Source of the DNA: UBA1351 sp964563505
GTDB lineage: Bacteria; Bacillota; Clostridia; Lachnospirales; Vallitaleaceae
DNA length: 64,000 nt
Direction: 5' to 3'
Assembly: GCA_964563505.1 (NCBI GenBank)
Contig: CAZLXW010000009.1
Location: 23,094 to 87,093 of the forward strand
A model generated the notes under the pieces. It had not been told where the DNA came from and did not search any database. It worked only from the letters and a program-made list of their open reading frames with translations. Within the stretch, counting starts at the first letter, position 1, and each line of letters opens with the position of its first letter. This document shows, in pieces, positions 8,553 through 17,465 of the stretch. A program made the translations under genes and the position numbers.

Positions 8553-10820
8553 ATGATAAAATATCACGAAAAGACACGCGTTTTTCACATACAAACAAAC
8601 AATACAAGTTATATTTTTAAAGTATTAGGGACAGGACATATTACACAACTTTATTACGGAGAAAAAATAGGCATTAAAGAAAATTATGATTCCTTAGATC
8701 AACAATATGTTTCAGCACCGGGCAATAGTACGGTATACTCGACAAAAAGTGATTTTTGCCTAAATGTGACGCCTCTAGAATTCGGAACATATGGGAAAGG
8801 GGATTATCGAGAACCGACACTACACCTTCAAGAAGAAGATGGTAATCGAACCTTTGATTTTTTATATGTATCTCATGAAATATACGAAGGTAAGGAAAAA
8901 CTATCAGAACTCGCGAGTATCGAATTATCGGATGAAGACGGCCAATCGCTAGCTCTATTGCTGAAAGATGAAGTGAGTGGTGTAAAACTATATTTGAAAT
9001 ACAGTGTTATCGATGCTGCGGATATCATTATTCGATCCATGGAGCTGGTAAATAGCGGTTCAGGTCCATTAAAAATCCAACGTATGATGAGTTTTAATTG
9101 GGATGATCGCTATAGTGACTATGACTTGATTTCGTTAGAAGGCCAGTGGATACGGGAACGCCATATCAACAAATATGCGCTGAAAAAAGGGCGTATTGTT
9201 TTGGATTCTAAAAAAGGAGTCAGTAGTTCGGACTATAATCCTTTTTTGTGTTTAGCAAAAAAAACAACCACGGAATGCACCGGAAAAGCTTATGGATTTG
9301 CTTTGATTTATAGTGGTTCCCATGAATCCTCTGTTGAAGTGACACCCTATGGATTTACACGTATTCAGATGGGGATACAGTCCTTTGACTTTGAGTGGCT
9401 TTTAAAACCGGGAGAATCCTTCCAAACTCCGGAAGCCGTGTTGACATTCAGTGCAAAGGGATTTAATGGAATGAGTCGGAATTTTCACCAGATGATTAAT
9501 GACTATCTAATTCCAAAATATTGGCGTCGTCGGGAACGTCCCATACTAGCCAATAATTGGGAAGCTACATATTTTGATTTTGATCATAATAAAATCAAAG
9601 CCTTAGTTGATTCGGCCAAAGAGTTAGGGATTGAATTGTTTGTCCTTGATGATGGTTGGTTTATGAATCGTAATAACGACCGACACGGACTTGGTGATTG
9701 GATTGTTGACTATGACAAACTCGAGAATGGTATTGATGGTATTGCCCACTATGTTCATCAACAAGGACTAGAGTTTGGCCTATGGGTTGAGCCGGAAATG
9801 GTTAATAAAGGGACAGCCTTATATCGAAAACATCCGGAGTGGATCGTGGGCCACCCGAGACGTGAAGTTTCACCAGGGAGAAACCAATATATACTCGACT
9901 TGACGAATGATGAAGTTATCGATTACCTTGAAAACAAGTTAAGTAGTATATTTGAACATGCAAAGGTTGATTACATTAAATGGGATATGAATCGTAATTT
10001 TTCTGACCTGTATTCATCATGGCTTGAACCGGAGCGACAGCAAGAATTCGTACACCGTTATGTGTTAGGATTATATAAGCTTTTAGAACGATTAGTCAAA
10101 CGTTTTCCTAAAGTCTTATTTGAATCCTGTAGTAGTGGTGGTAACCGTTTTGATATGGGCATGCTAGCTTATATGCCACAAACATGGACCTCGGATAATA
10201 CAGATGCCCTTGCTAGGTATAAAATCCAATATGGTACGTCCTATGTATTTCCCTTGTCGACAATGGGAGCTCATGTTTCAGGGGAAAAATCCCATCAAGT
10301 CTTACGTAAAACACCCCTTGAAACCCGGTTTAATGTGGCGGCATTTGGTGTGTTAGGTTATGAACTCGATTTAATCAATTTATCCAACACAGAACGCGAG
10401 ATCATCAAAGAACAAGTGGAATTTTATAAGAAACATCGTAGATTGTTTCAATTTGGCGATTTTAATCGTTTACAATCACCTTTTGAAAATAATCACATGC
10501 ATTGGCAGGTTTTAGATCGAGATAAGAAGGAAGCGATTCTTGGCGAATACCAACAATTACAAGAAGCCAGTCCGGTGCTTGATCATCTCGACGTCATCAA
10601 TCTAGACGAAGAAGCAAGATATCATCTAGTTTGTCGAAAGCAACATGTCGATGAAGAGACGCGGATGATAAGTGAATCTTTTTCCTTATACGCATCCGGA
10701 GATGAATTGTTAAAGGTTGGAATACGGCCATTTACACAGTTTATGGGTGTGGGGATTAATGCTTATACCCGAATATTGGGTGACTTTGGGTCGCGACTGT
10801 ATCTAATTGAGAAAGAGTGA
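8553..10820 (+). CDS. Alpha-galactosidase, glycoside hydrolase family 36
   Basis: Retaining alpha-galactosidase releasing galactose from melibiose/raffinose-type sugars. At 755 residues it has the length of the tetrameric bacterial GH36 enzymes, with an N-terminal beta-sandwich to about residue 330, a TIM barrel and a C-terminal beta domain. KWDMNR carries the nucleophile Asp478 and TSDNTDA the acid/base Asp548, the same numbers I recall for the Geobacillus enzymes. CSSGGNRFD and DDGWFMNRNNDRHGLGDW are further family signatures. There is no signal peptide, so it acts in the cytoplasm on sugar brought in by the preceding importer. It ends in a hairpin shared with the convergent regulator gene. 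Confidence 0.96.
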   Translation: MIKYHEKTRVFHIQTNNTSYIFKVLGTGHITQLYYGEKIGIKENYDSLDQQYVSAPGNSTVYSTKSDFCLNVTPLEFGTYGKGDYREPTLHLQEEDGNRTFDFLYVSHEIYEGKEKLSELASIELSDEDGQSLALLLKDEVSGVKLYLKYSVIDAADIIIRSMELVNSGSGPLKIQRMMSFNWDDRYSDYDLISLEGQWIRERHINKYALKKGRIVLDSKKGVSSSDYNPFLCLAKKTTTECTGKAYGFALIYSGSHESSVEVTPYGFTRIQMGIQSFDFEWLLKPGESFQTPEAVLTFSAKGFNGMSRNFHQMINDYLIPKYWRRRERPILANNWEATYFDFDHNKIKALVDSAKELGIELFVLDDGWFMNRNNDRHGLGDWIVDYDKLENGIDGIAHYVHQQGLEFGLWVEPEMVNKGTALYRKHPEWIVGHPRREVSPGRNQYILDLTNDEVIDYLENKLSSIFEHAKVDYIKWDMNRNFSDLYSSWLEPERQQEFVHRYVLGLYKLLERLVKRFPKVLFESCSSGGNRFDMGMLAYMPQTWTSDNTDALARYKIQYGTSYVFPLSTMGAHVSGEKSHQVLRKTPLETRFNVAAFGVLGYELDLINLSNTEREIIKEQVEFYKKHRRLFQFGDFNRLQSPFENNHMHWQVLDRDKKEAILGEYQQLQEASPVLDHLDVINLDEEARYHLVCRKQHVDEETRMISESFSLYASGDELLKVGIRPFTQFMGVGINAYTRILGDFGSRLYLIEKE

Positions 10821-10836
10821 GAAATTACTCTTTCTC
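10809..10836. terminator. Bidirectional hairpin between convergent genes
   Basis: A 10-bp perfect stem (10809-10818 with 10827-10836) with an 8-base loop spans the stop codons of the GH36 gene and of the convergent response regulator. T-rich sequence follows on the plus side. Confidence 0.7.
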
Positions 10837-12357
10837 TTTGTATTGGGAAGGATTCATTCCTGTATATTTTTTAAAGGCACGGCTAAAATAAGCCGGATTA
10901 TTACCAAATCCAATTTTTTCTGCAATATCGGTTATTCTGTTTTCATCTGCATCTGCTATCATTTTGCATGCTTTATCCATGCGATAATTCATTAAAAATG
11001 TTGAAAAGGAAATTCCGGTTTCTTTTTTAAAGGTTTTGCTTAAATAGTCTCTATTCATATACAACATGTTTTCGGCAATCCATTTAAGAGATAATTTTGG
11101 ATTGCTAATTTCATGCATGATAATTTTGATAATGTCATTGATTAAGGGTGAATATTTCAGCATATTTTTTTCATTATACAATTGAATGATTTCTTGGATG
11201 AAAAGGTTAAGTTGATGATGAATAACGTCTAAGTGGGTGGAATTGATTCCGTTTAAAAATTGGTTTAGATAATTGACACGAGAGGTGGCCGGAATATGGG
11301 AGAGTAGCTCATTTAACAATTCTAAAGTGGATAATTGTACTTGATCTTTTGTATAATGATTGTGTTTTAATTGGGTGAAGAAAGTATCCAATAATTGAAT
11401 GGCTTCGTATTCATGGCCTTCTTTTAATGCTTTGCTCAATGGGTTAAAATCATAATTTAGATAAGAGACCTCTTTATTTAATAATCGAGTAAATTCATTT
11501 GCTTCAACAATTTTTCCTTTGACAAAATATAAATGTGTTTTTATATAACCATGAAGCTGTGAATAGGATTCCGGTAATGACTTAATATCATGAACAGGCG
11601 TTAGAAATATGGTCGTATCAATGGTATAGAAATCAAAAAACTTGGCTTTTATAAGACTGATTTTTTGCTTTAAGTCAAACAAATCTGTTTTATTAATAAC
11701 CAGAATAGATTCTTCATTAATGGTTGTCCTTAATATGATGTTACTGACATCTAAGACTTCATTAATGATATTATTAAGTGCAAAGGTATGATAGTTTTCA
11801 ATAGACGTTCCGATATTAAAAAGTATGAGATATCCCTTATCCAAATCAATCTTAAGCTTAATTAATCGATTTAAGTATTCCCACTCTTGCTTTCCAAACT
11901 CATCGCCAAGTAAGAAGCGTCCAAAAGAATGCTCAGTTATGTTCTCTAGCAAAGCTTTATGGATAAGTAGCTGATTATTTTTTTGATTTAGTTCATCAAT
12001 TAGTTCAGTTAATACTGAATTTAATTCATCATCGCTTGATGGCTTTAATAAATAATGTTTTACCCCATATTGCATTGCTTTGTGTGCATATTCAAATTCA
12101 TCATGTCCTGAAAAAACGATAAAATGAATATTCGGATATTTTATACTAACTTCTTTGATTAATTCTAATCCATCCATTTCCGGCATCTTAACATCAGTTA
12201 TGATGATGTCAGGAAGGTCGTTTTCAATAGATTTCATTGCTTCAATTCCGTCATGTGCCATACCTGATTTTGTGAGTGCTAGATGCTCCCAATGAATCAT
12301 TGCATCAAGTCCTTGGCAAATTAATGATTCATCGTCAACGATTAATAATTTATACAT
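10825..12357 (-). CDS. YesN-type response regulator, receiver plus AraC helix-turn-helix
   Basis: DNA-binding response regulator of 510 residues. The receiver domain covers about residues 1-120, with the acidic pocket VDDE (8-10), phosphoacceptor Asp55 in ITDVKMP and Lys in LLKPSS. A long central linker of about 270 residues follows. The C-terminal AraC domain (about 405-510) contains two helix-turn-helix motifs (LSLKWIAENMLYMNRDYLSKTFKKETG and ITDIAEKIGFGNNPAYFSRAFKKYTG). Its start overlaps the end of the kinase gene by 8 bases, the usual coupling of a partner pair. It probably activates the importer operon at 14.3 kb, whose upstream region has 21-bp-spaced direct repeats. Confidence 0.94.
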   Translation of the reverse strand: MYKLLIVDDESLICQGLDAMIHWEHLALTKSGMAHDGIEAMKSIENDLPDIIITDVKMPEMDGLELIKEVSIKYPNIHFIVFSGHDEFEYAHKAMQYGVKHYLLKPSSDDELNSVLTELIDELNQKNNQLLIHKALLENITEHSFGRFLLGDEFGKQEWEYLNRLIKLKIDLDKGYLILFNIGTSIENYHTFALNNIINEVLDVSNIILRTTINEESILVINKTDLFDLKQKISLIKAKFFDFYTIDTTIFLTPVHDIKSLPESYSQLHGYIKTHLYFVKGKIVEANEFTRLLNKEVSYLNYDFNPLSKALKEGHEYEAIQLLDTFFTQLKHNHYTKDQVQLSTLELLNELLSHIPATSRVNYLNQFLNGINSTHLDVIHHQLNLFIQEIIQLYNEKNMLKYSPLINDIIKIIMHEISNPKLSLKWIAENMLYMNRDYLSKTFKKETGISFSTFLMNYRMDKACKMIADADENRITDIAEKIGFGNNPAYFSRAFKKYTGMNPSQYKEKE

Positions 12358-14122
12358 GAGTACCTCCTAGATAATCACTATCTTTTGGCAAAGATATAAT
12401 GATTGTGGTTCCTTGGCCTTGACTACTTTTAATCGCTAATCCATAGGCTTGGCCAAACATCATTTTGATTCGGTCATTTATGTTGCGCAAACCAATACCA
12501 AGGCGTTCTGTTGCATTTAAAGAATTCTCAATAACATCTAAATAGTCTGGATTCATGCCTGGCCCATTATCAGTAACATGGATAAAGAGGGTATTGTCTT
12601 TTTCAAAACATGATATTTTTATGAGACCATTTGTTCTTTTTTCGGAAATGCCATATTTAATTGAATTTTCGACTAATGGCTGTAATGTAAATGGGGGAAT
12701 CATGTAATCCCAATAACCTTGTTCAATATTGAGCGTATAATTTAATCGCGATTGATAACGTATTTTTTGAATAGCCATATAATTTTCTAAGATTTTGATT
12801 TCATCAGAAAGCTTAATTAATGGTTTGTCATTGTTTACTGAAAATCGAAAAAGATTGCTGAGTGCCTCAACCATGGTTGAGATTTTTTCCTGTTTGGAAA
12901 TTTTTGCTAAAGCGTTAATGGAGGTTAGTGTATTATATAAAAAATGAGGGTTGACTTGGGATTGAAGGGCTCTGTATTTAGCATCTTTAATCGTCAATTG
13001 CTTCAAATAATTTTCATTAATTAGCGTATTAATCTCACGAATCATTAGCTCAAAATCATGTTCAAGCTGTCCGATTTCATCTTCGGAATGGTAGGATTCA
13101 AAATCCATTTTAGTGATATCAAATATTCCCTTCTCAACAGTATTCATATTCGAAGCAAGTTTCGCAATCGGTTTTGTAAATTGTTTTGAAAATAAAAAGA
13201 TAATGATGAAAGAGATTACAAAAATAATGCTGAAAAAAACATATGTGAATGTATTGATTGATTTTATCTGAGAAGTGATATGATTGTAGGGAATAATATT
13301 TATATACATCCAATCCGTATATTTCACTTTACTAAAAGCAACAAAATAGTCTTCATTATCTAGCGTTTGCATCATATATCCATTTCTGCTATTAGGAATA
13401 TTTATAACGTCAATAAGGTCCGGAGAAGAGGAAGTAAATACAAGGTTATCTTCGAGAAAGATTAGTACAGTTGAATCAAATTCATTAAATAAATGACTGT
13501 GCTTTTTAATTAACCCTTCTTTATTAATACGAATAATAATCGTGCCCAATTGATCTAATGTAAAATTCTTTACTTCGCGAACAGAACGTGCGCAATATAG
13601 CCATTTATCATTATTGTCCGTATACCAGATGTTCTTACCATTTGCCAAGGCAGCAAGCTCAAGAATAGATTCCTTTGCGAATGGATTTATCGGAAGCTCT
13701 CTTTTTCCTATATTCACTTCAAATTCATTCAGACTAATTGCATGAATGGAATCAATGTAATTATCGCTATTACTGTAATTAAACAAAGTCTCATCGAGGT
13801 CAATCCGATTTACTATATATTGGTTTTCCGGAGTGATTGTTAATAAGGTTGAAAAATAGTCTTGTACAACCTTATCAACAGCAATGTTTAAAGAGAGTGT
13901 CTCTATTTTGGTAAGTTCATTCGTAATAATTGAAGAAGAGATGTTTAGTACTTGTGCGGAGACTTGTAAATGTTGTTCTTTGACTAGATTGTTTGCAAAC
14001 TGTACAACAGCAAGAGTTAGTAAAAAAGCTATACCTGTAATACTGATAATTAGAAAAAATAATTTTTCTCGGATCCTGCGTTTACTATAAAATGTTTTGA
14101 AAAATTTGAGTGGTTTAATCAT
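12350..14122 (-). CDS. YesM-type sensor histidine kinase
   Basis: Membrane sensor kinase of 590 residues. A membrane segment at about 18-45 and a second at about 285-310 enclose an extracytoplasmic sensor domain of roughly 240 residues (dCACHE-like by architecture). A HAMP domain follows (KQFTKPIAKLASNMNTVEKG), then the His_kinase domain with phosphoacceptor His393 in NPHFLYNTL and the ATP-binding domain (PLVENSIKYGISE, VTDNGPGMN, GIGLRNINDR). It is followed with overlap by its regulator. It is divergent from the importer/glycosidase operon that starts at 14.3 kb, which suggests that an imported oligosaccharide, or one bound by the lipoprotein encoded there, is the signal. Confidence 0.94.
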   Translation of the reverse strand: MIKPLKFFKTFYSKRRIREKLFFLIISITGIAFLLTLAVVQFANNLVKEQHLQVSAQVLNISSSIITNELTKIETLSLNIAVDKVVQDYFSTLLTITPENQYIVNRIDLDETLFNYSNSDNYIDSIHAISLNEFEVNIGKRELPINPFAKESILELAALANGKNIWYTDNNDKWLYCARSVREVKNFTLDQLGTIIIRINKEGLIKKHSHLFNEFDSTVLIFLEDNLVFTSSSPDLIDVINIPNSRNGYMMQTLDNEDYFVAFSKVKYTDWMYINIIPYNHITSQIKSINTFTYVFFSIIFVISFIIIFLFSKQFTKPIAKLASNMNTVEKGIFDITKMDFESYHSEDEIGQLEHDFELMIREINTLINENYLKQLTIKDAKYRALQSQVNPHFLYNTLTSINALAKISKQEKISTMVEALSNLFRFSVNNDKPLIKLSDEIKILENYMAIQKIRYQSRLNYTLNIEQGYWDYMIPPFTLQPLVENSIKYGISEKRTNGLIKISCFEKDNTLFIHVTDNGPGMNPDYLDVIENSLNATERLGIGLRNINDRIKMMFGQAYGLAIKSSQGQGTTIIISLPKDSDYLGGTHV

Positions 14123-14155
14123 ACGAAAACCTCCTATGTAATGTAAGACAATTTT

Positions 14156-14184
14156 ACTTTATCATAGATTCATATATGTGACAA
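14156..14184 (-). promoter_or_regulatory. Promoter of the YesM/YesN pair
   Basis: Read on the minus strand, TTGTCA (14179-14184) and TAAAGT (14156-14161) are 17 bases apart, shortly upstream of the kinase ATG, whose ribosome site is AGGAGG. Confidence 0.6.
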
Positions 14185-14210
14185 TCGAATTAAGATGATG
14201 AGCATAATAA

Positions 14211-14275
14211 CCTCTTTATTGTGCAAAAATACCTCGTCTTTGTGCATTTCATCATAAGAGAATAACCGATATAAT
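14211..14275 (+). promoter_or_regulatory. Activator-type promoter with 21-bp direct repeats
   Basis: The -10 element TATAAT at 14270-14275 is consensus, but 17 bases upstream the -35 is only TTTCAT (14247-14252). Immediately upstream lie two direct repeats, CCTCTTTATTGTGCA (14211-14225) and CCTCGTCTTTGTGCA (14232-14246), 12 of 15 identical and exactly 21 bp apart. This is the layout of an AraC-family activator site abutting a weak -35. The divergent YesN-type regulator is the natural candidate; binding is inferred. Confidence 0.65.
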
Positions 14276-14317
14276 ATATCTGTAGTCAATTATTTCAAAT
14301 ATTAGGGAGGTTACAAA

Positions 14318-15655
14318 ATGGCTAAAAAAAGTTTGGTAGTATTACTCATCCTCGCATTATCGATAGCAATGTTTAGTGGATGTGGTAAAGAAGAAACAGG
14401 GGAAAATGTTAGTACAGGAACAGATACAAGTTCTCAAGAAGGTACAACAAATGATGGGAATTCAAACAGTGCAGATAATGAAAAGGAAGATGTAAAGTTA
14501 GATATTTTGTGGTTTGCAGACGGAGTCGAAACAGAGGCTATGCAAAACGTCATGGATAACTACAAAGTTGAAAATCCTCATGTAGAGTTCAATATGATTG
14601 AAGTTGCATATAGTGATTTAGACTCAAAACTTAAAACGATGATTGCGGGAGGAACGCCACCTGCGATTGCACGAGTCACAAATCCGGGATTGTTATTTGA
14701 CCATGCGCAAGATTTAAGCGAGTTTATGGGCGGTTATGATACGTTTACAGAACAATATATGGATTCATTAGAACCATATTACACAAAAGACGGTGGCGTC
14801 TACGCAGTACCGATGGATGTAACTGCAAATGGTTTGATTTATAACAAAACACTATTTGATCAAGCCGGAGTAGACGTTCCGGGGTCTCCAGAGGAAGTGT
14901 GGACTTGGGAAGAGTTTGAGCAAGCCGTTATTGAAGTTAAAGAAAATTCTGATGCAAGATATGGCTTGCTTTGGGATGTTACTTCACACAGATGGTCAAC
15001 TTTATTGTATGAATTTGGTGGAAGTATCATTAATGAAGCAGGAGACGGACCTGCAATTAATAATGAGCAAGGTGTTGCAGCTATGAATTACTTTAAAAAG
15101 CTACATGATACAGATGTTATTCCAAAATCAGTATGGCTTGGAGGAGAAAATCCAAATAACCTATTTAGATCAGGAACAGCCGTTGCTCATCTTTCAGGAA
15201 ACTGGATGTTAAGTAATTATAGAGATATTACTGATTTTGACTGGGGCGTAACATATGCACCAAAACAAGCAACACGATCTTCAGTACCTGGTGGAAAATA
15301 TATGATGCCATTTAAAAACACCGGAGTGGAAGAAGAAGCAATGAAATTCTTAGAGTATTTTGCGAAAGCGGAGAATACCGGGCAGTATTGCAGTGATTCA
15401 TTATTTATTAGTCCTAGATTAGATAATAGTGAATTAGATTATGAATATGGGAAAGAAATGTTTGCAATCTTTTCAAATGAGTTAGCAAACACACCACCGG
15501 CAGCAGCAAAAGATTGGTCGAGACAAGATATCATGCCTGTTGTTAATCCTGATATTACAGATGCAATCAAAGACGTATTAATGGGAGAAGCAGAAGCACA
15601 AGAAGCGCTTGATAAAGTGGCACAACTAATAACAGAAACAATTGAAGCTCAATAG
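14318..15655 (+). CDS. CUT1 ABC importer sugar-binding lipoprotein (GH31/GH105 operon)
   Basis: Family-1 extracellular solute-binding protein, 445 residues. The signal peptide ends IAMFSGC and is followed by a Ser/Thr/Asn/Glu-rich linker to about residue 60. The mature body begins KLDILWFADGVETEAMQNVMDNY. The GH31 and GH105 enzymes downstream suggest an oligosaccharide with an unsaturated uronic acid at its end. The ribosome site is GGGAGG. A strong stem-loop separates it from the permeases, the same arrangement as in the alpha-galactoside and ChvE operons of this window. Confidence 0.9.
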   Translation: MAKKSLVVLLILALSIAMFSGCGKEETGENVSTGTDTSSQEGTTNDGNSNSADNEKEDVKLDILWFADGVETEAMQNVMDNYKVENPHVEFNMIEVAYSDLDSKLKTMIAGGTPPAIARVTNPGLLFDHAQDLSEFMGGYDTFTEQYMDSLEPYYTKDGGVYAVPMDVTANGLIYNKTLFDQAGVDVPGSPEEVWTWEEFEQAVIEVKENSDARYGLLWDVTSHRWSTLLYEFGGSIINEAGDGPAINNEQGVAAMNYFKKLHDTDVIPKSVWLGGENPNNLFRSGTAVAHLSGNWMLSNYRDITDFDWGVTYAPKQATRSSVPGGKYMMPFKNTGVEEEAMKFLEYFAKAENTGQYCSDSLFISPRLDNSELDYEYGKEMFAIFSNELANTPPAAAKDWSRQDIMPVVNPDITDAIKDVLMGEAEAQEALDKVAQLITETIEAQ

Positions 15656-15674
15656 TAGTAATAAATAGATGGTG

Positions 15675-15712
15675 ATTAAAGGCTGCTGATGAAGGAAAAG
15701 GCAGCCTTTAAT
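15675..15712 (+). terminator. Intercistronic stem-loop after binding-protein gene
   Basis: A 12-bp perfect stem (15675-15686 with 15701-15712) and a purine-rich 14-base loop, but no clean T run afterwards. It is more likely an mRNA stabiliser or attenuator than a full terminator. Confidence 0.65.
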
Positions 15713-15737
15713 TATTAAAAAGTACGGAGGTTGATGT

Positions 15738-16634
15738 ATGGAACATCGAATAAAACAAAAAAAACGAAAAATTAATATCCAGCGTGCTTTGGCGCCATAT
15801 TTATTTGTTTTTCCTAATTTTATAATCTTTTTTATTTTTGTAGTTATACCGGCAGCATATGGTCTGTATTTTTCATTTACAAATTATGATGGACTTTCAG
15901 AAGAAGAATTTGTGGGAATAACAAACTATGTAAAATTATTTAGCGATAGCGACTTTTGGGATACAATGCTTCGAACAGCAATTTATTCAGGTATCGTGGT
16001 GCCAACTATTTATGTGTTTGCCTTGGGAATAGCTATTTTGTTGATAAAAGAAATTCGATTCAAAGGCATTTTTCGGGCAATTATTTATTGGCCGACAATG
16101 ATATCATTCATCGTAGTTGGAGTAACATGGAAATGGATTTTTGGCGATACTTTTGGAATCATTAATTATCTAATGGAACTTGGAGGGCAAAAAGGAATCC
16201 CATGGTTGTCGGAATCCTTTTATGCAACGCTGGTTGTTATTGTTGCCACATTGTGGTCGAGAATTGGTTTTTTCATGGTTATTTTCATTTCCGGATTACA
16301 GAGCATTCCCTCAGAATTTTATGAAGCTGCAAATATTGACGGAGCAAAGAAATGGCAGATGTTTACCCAAATCACTTTGCCCCTTCTAAAACCAACAAGT
16401 GTTATGGTTATTATGCTTGCAATTATTGATTCATTCAAAGCATATCCATTAATTGTATCACTAACGGGTGGAGGACCTGGGAGAGCGACAACATACCTCG
16501 TTCAATATATTTATCGTTTTGGTTTTGAAAAAAATCAGCTTGGATATGCAAGTGCAATGTCGGTAATCCTTTTCTTAATTATATTAATTACAACTTCAAT
16601 CCAATTCAAAGTGAATAAAGGAGGCGAAATTTAA
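15738..16634 (+). CDS. CUT1 ABC importer permease, MalF/UgpA type
   Basis: First membrane subunit of the second CUT1 importer. A basic N-terminus (HRIKQKKRKINIQRALAPY) precedes six hydrophobic segments. The sequence PAAYGLYFSFTNYDG after the first segment is typical of this family. The EAA loop reads FYEAANIDGAKKWQMFTQITLPLLKP at about residue 195-220. The ribosome site is GGAGG. The stop shares one base with the ATG of the second permease. Confidence 0.92.
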   Translation: MEHRIKQKKRKINIQRALAPYLFVFPNFIIFFIFVVIPAAYGLYFSFTNYDGLSEEEFVGITNYVKLFSDSDFWDTMLRTAIYSGIVVPTIYVFALGIAILLIKEIRFKGIFRAIIYWPTMISFIVVGVTWKWIFGDTFGIINYLMELGGQKGIPWLSESFYATLVVIVATLWSRIGFFMVIFISGLQSIPSEFYEAANIDGAKKWQMFTQITLPLLKPTSVMVIMLAIIDSFKAYPLIVSLTGGGPGRATTYLVQYIYRFGFEKNQLGYASAMSVILFLIILITTSIQFKVNKGGEI

Positions 16635-17452
16635 TGAAAGTAAGCAAAAATTTAATGGTATATCTTGTCCTAATAATTATTTCGGCCTTCTTCTTGCTTC
16701 CGGTTATTTGGATTGTGTTATCATCATTTAAAGCAGGAACGAGTTTATATAAGTGGCCACCTGAGTTAATACCAAGTCAACCATCTATAGAAAACTATAT
16801 TATTGCATTTAAAAAAGGGAATTTTGGGTTATTCTTTTACAATAGTTTTATGGTAACGATTCTGTCAACAATGGTCACATTAGTGATTAATACAATGGCT
16901 GGATTTGCCTTAGCTAAGTATAAGTTTAAAGGAAGAGATCTTTTGCTGATTGGCTTTATCTCGACACTAATGATTCCTTTAGAGGTAATTATGATTCCAA
17001 TATTTCAAGTGATTACGAAGTTGAATTTATATAATACATTTGTAGGTATTATTGTACCTCCGGCAGCAACGCCCACAGGCTTGTTTTTGATGCGCCAGTA
17101 TCTACTTTCAGTACCTGATGAACTTTTAGAGGCAGCTCGTATTGATGGAGCTTCAGAGTGGCGAATATTTGTAAAACTGATTTTGCCAATATCAAAACCT
17201 GTGTTATCCGTTTTAACAATATTTTCATTTATGTGGCGTTGGAATGACTTCTTATGGCCTTTAATTGTTATAAGTACACCTGAAAAATACACTGTACAAT
17301 TAGCCATATCTAATTTTGTCGGTCAATACAATGTGGATTGGAACGGATTATTAGCGATATCAGTAATCACCATGATTCCGGTATTAATTGTTTTCTTGAT
17401 ATTCCAAAAGCAATTTGTTAAAGGAATGGTTACATCGGGATTAAAAGGATAA
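16634..17452 (+). CDS. CUT1 ABC importer permease, MalG/UgpE type
   Basis: Second membrane subunit, 272 residues with six membrane segments. The EAA motif reads LLEAARIDGASEWRIFVKLILPISKP and is followed by MWRWNDFLWPLIV, which is diagnostic of CUT1 inner-membrane proteins. It is coupled to the first permease by a one-base TAATG overlap. The GH31 gene follows after 13 bases. No ATPase gene is in the operon. Confidence 0.92.
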   Translation: MKVSKNLMVYLVLIIISAFFLLPVIWIVLSSFKAGTSLYKWPPELIPSQPSIENYIIAFKKGNFGLFFYNSFMVTILSTMVTLVINTMAGFALAKYKFKGRDLLLIGFISTLMIPLEVIMIPIFQVITKLNLYNTFVGIIVPPAATPTGLFLMRQYLLSVPDELLEAARIDGASEWRIFVKLILPISKPVLSVLTIFSFMWRWNDFLWPLIVISTPEKYTVQLAISNFVGQYNVDWNGLLAISVITMIPVLIVFLIFQKQFVKGMVTSGLKG

Positions 17453-17465
17453 TGATGGAGGAATT

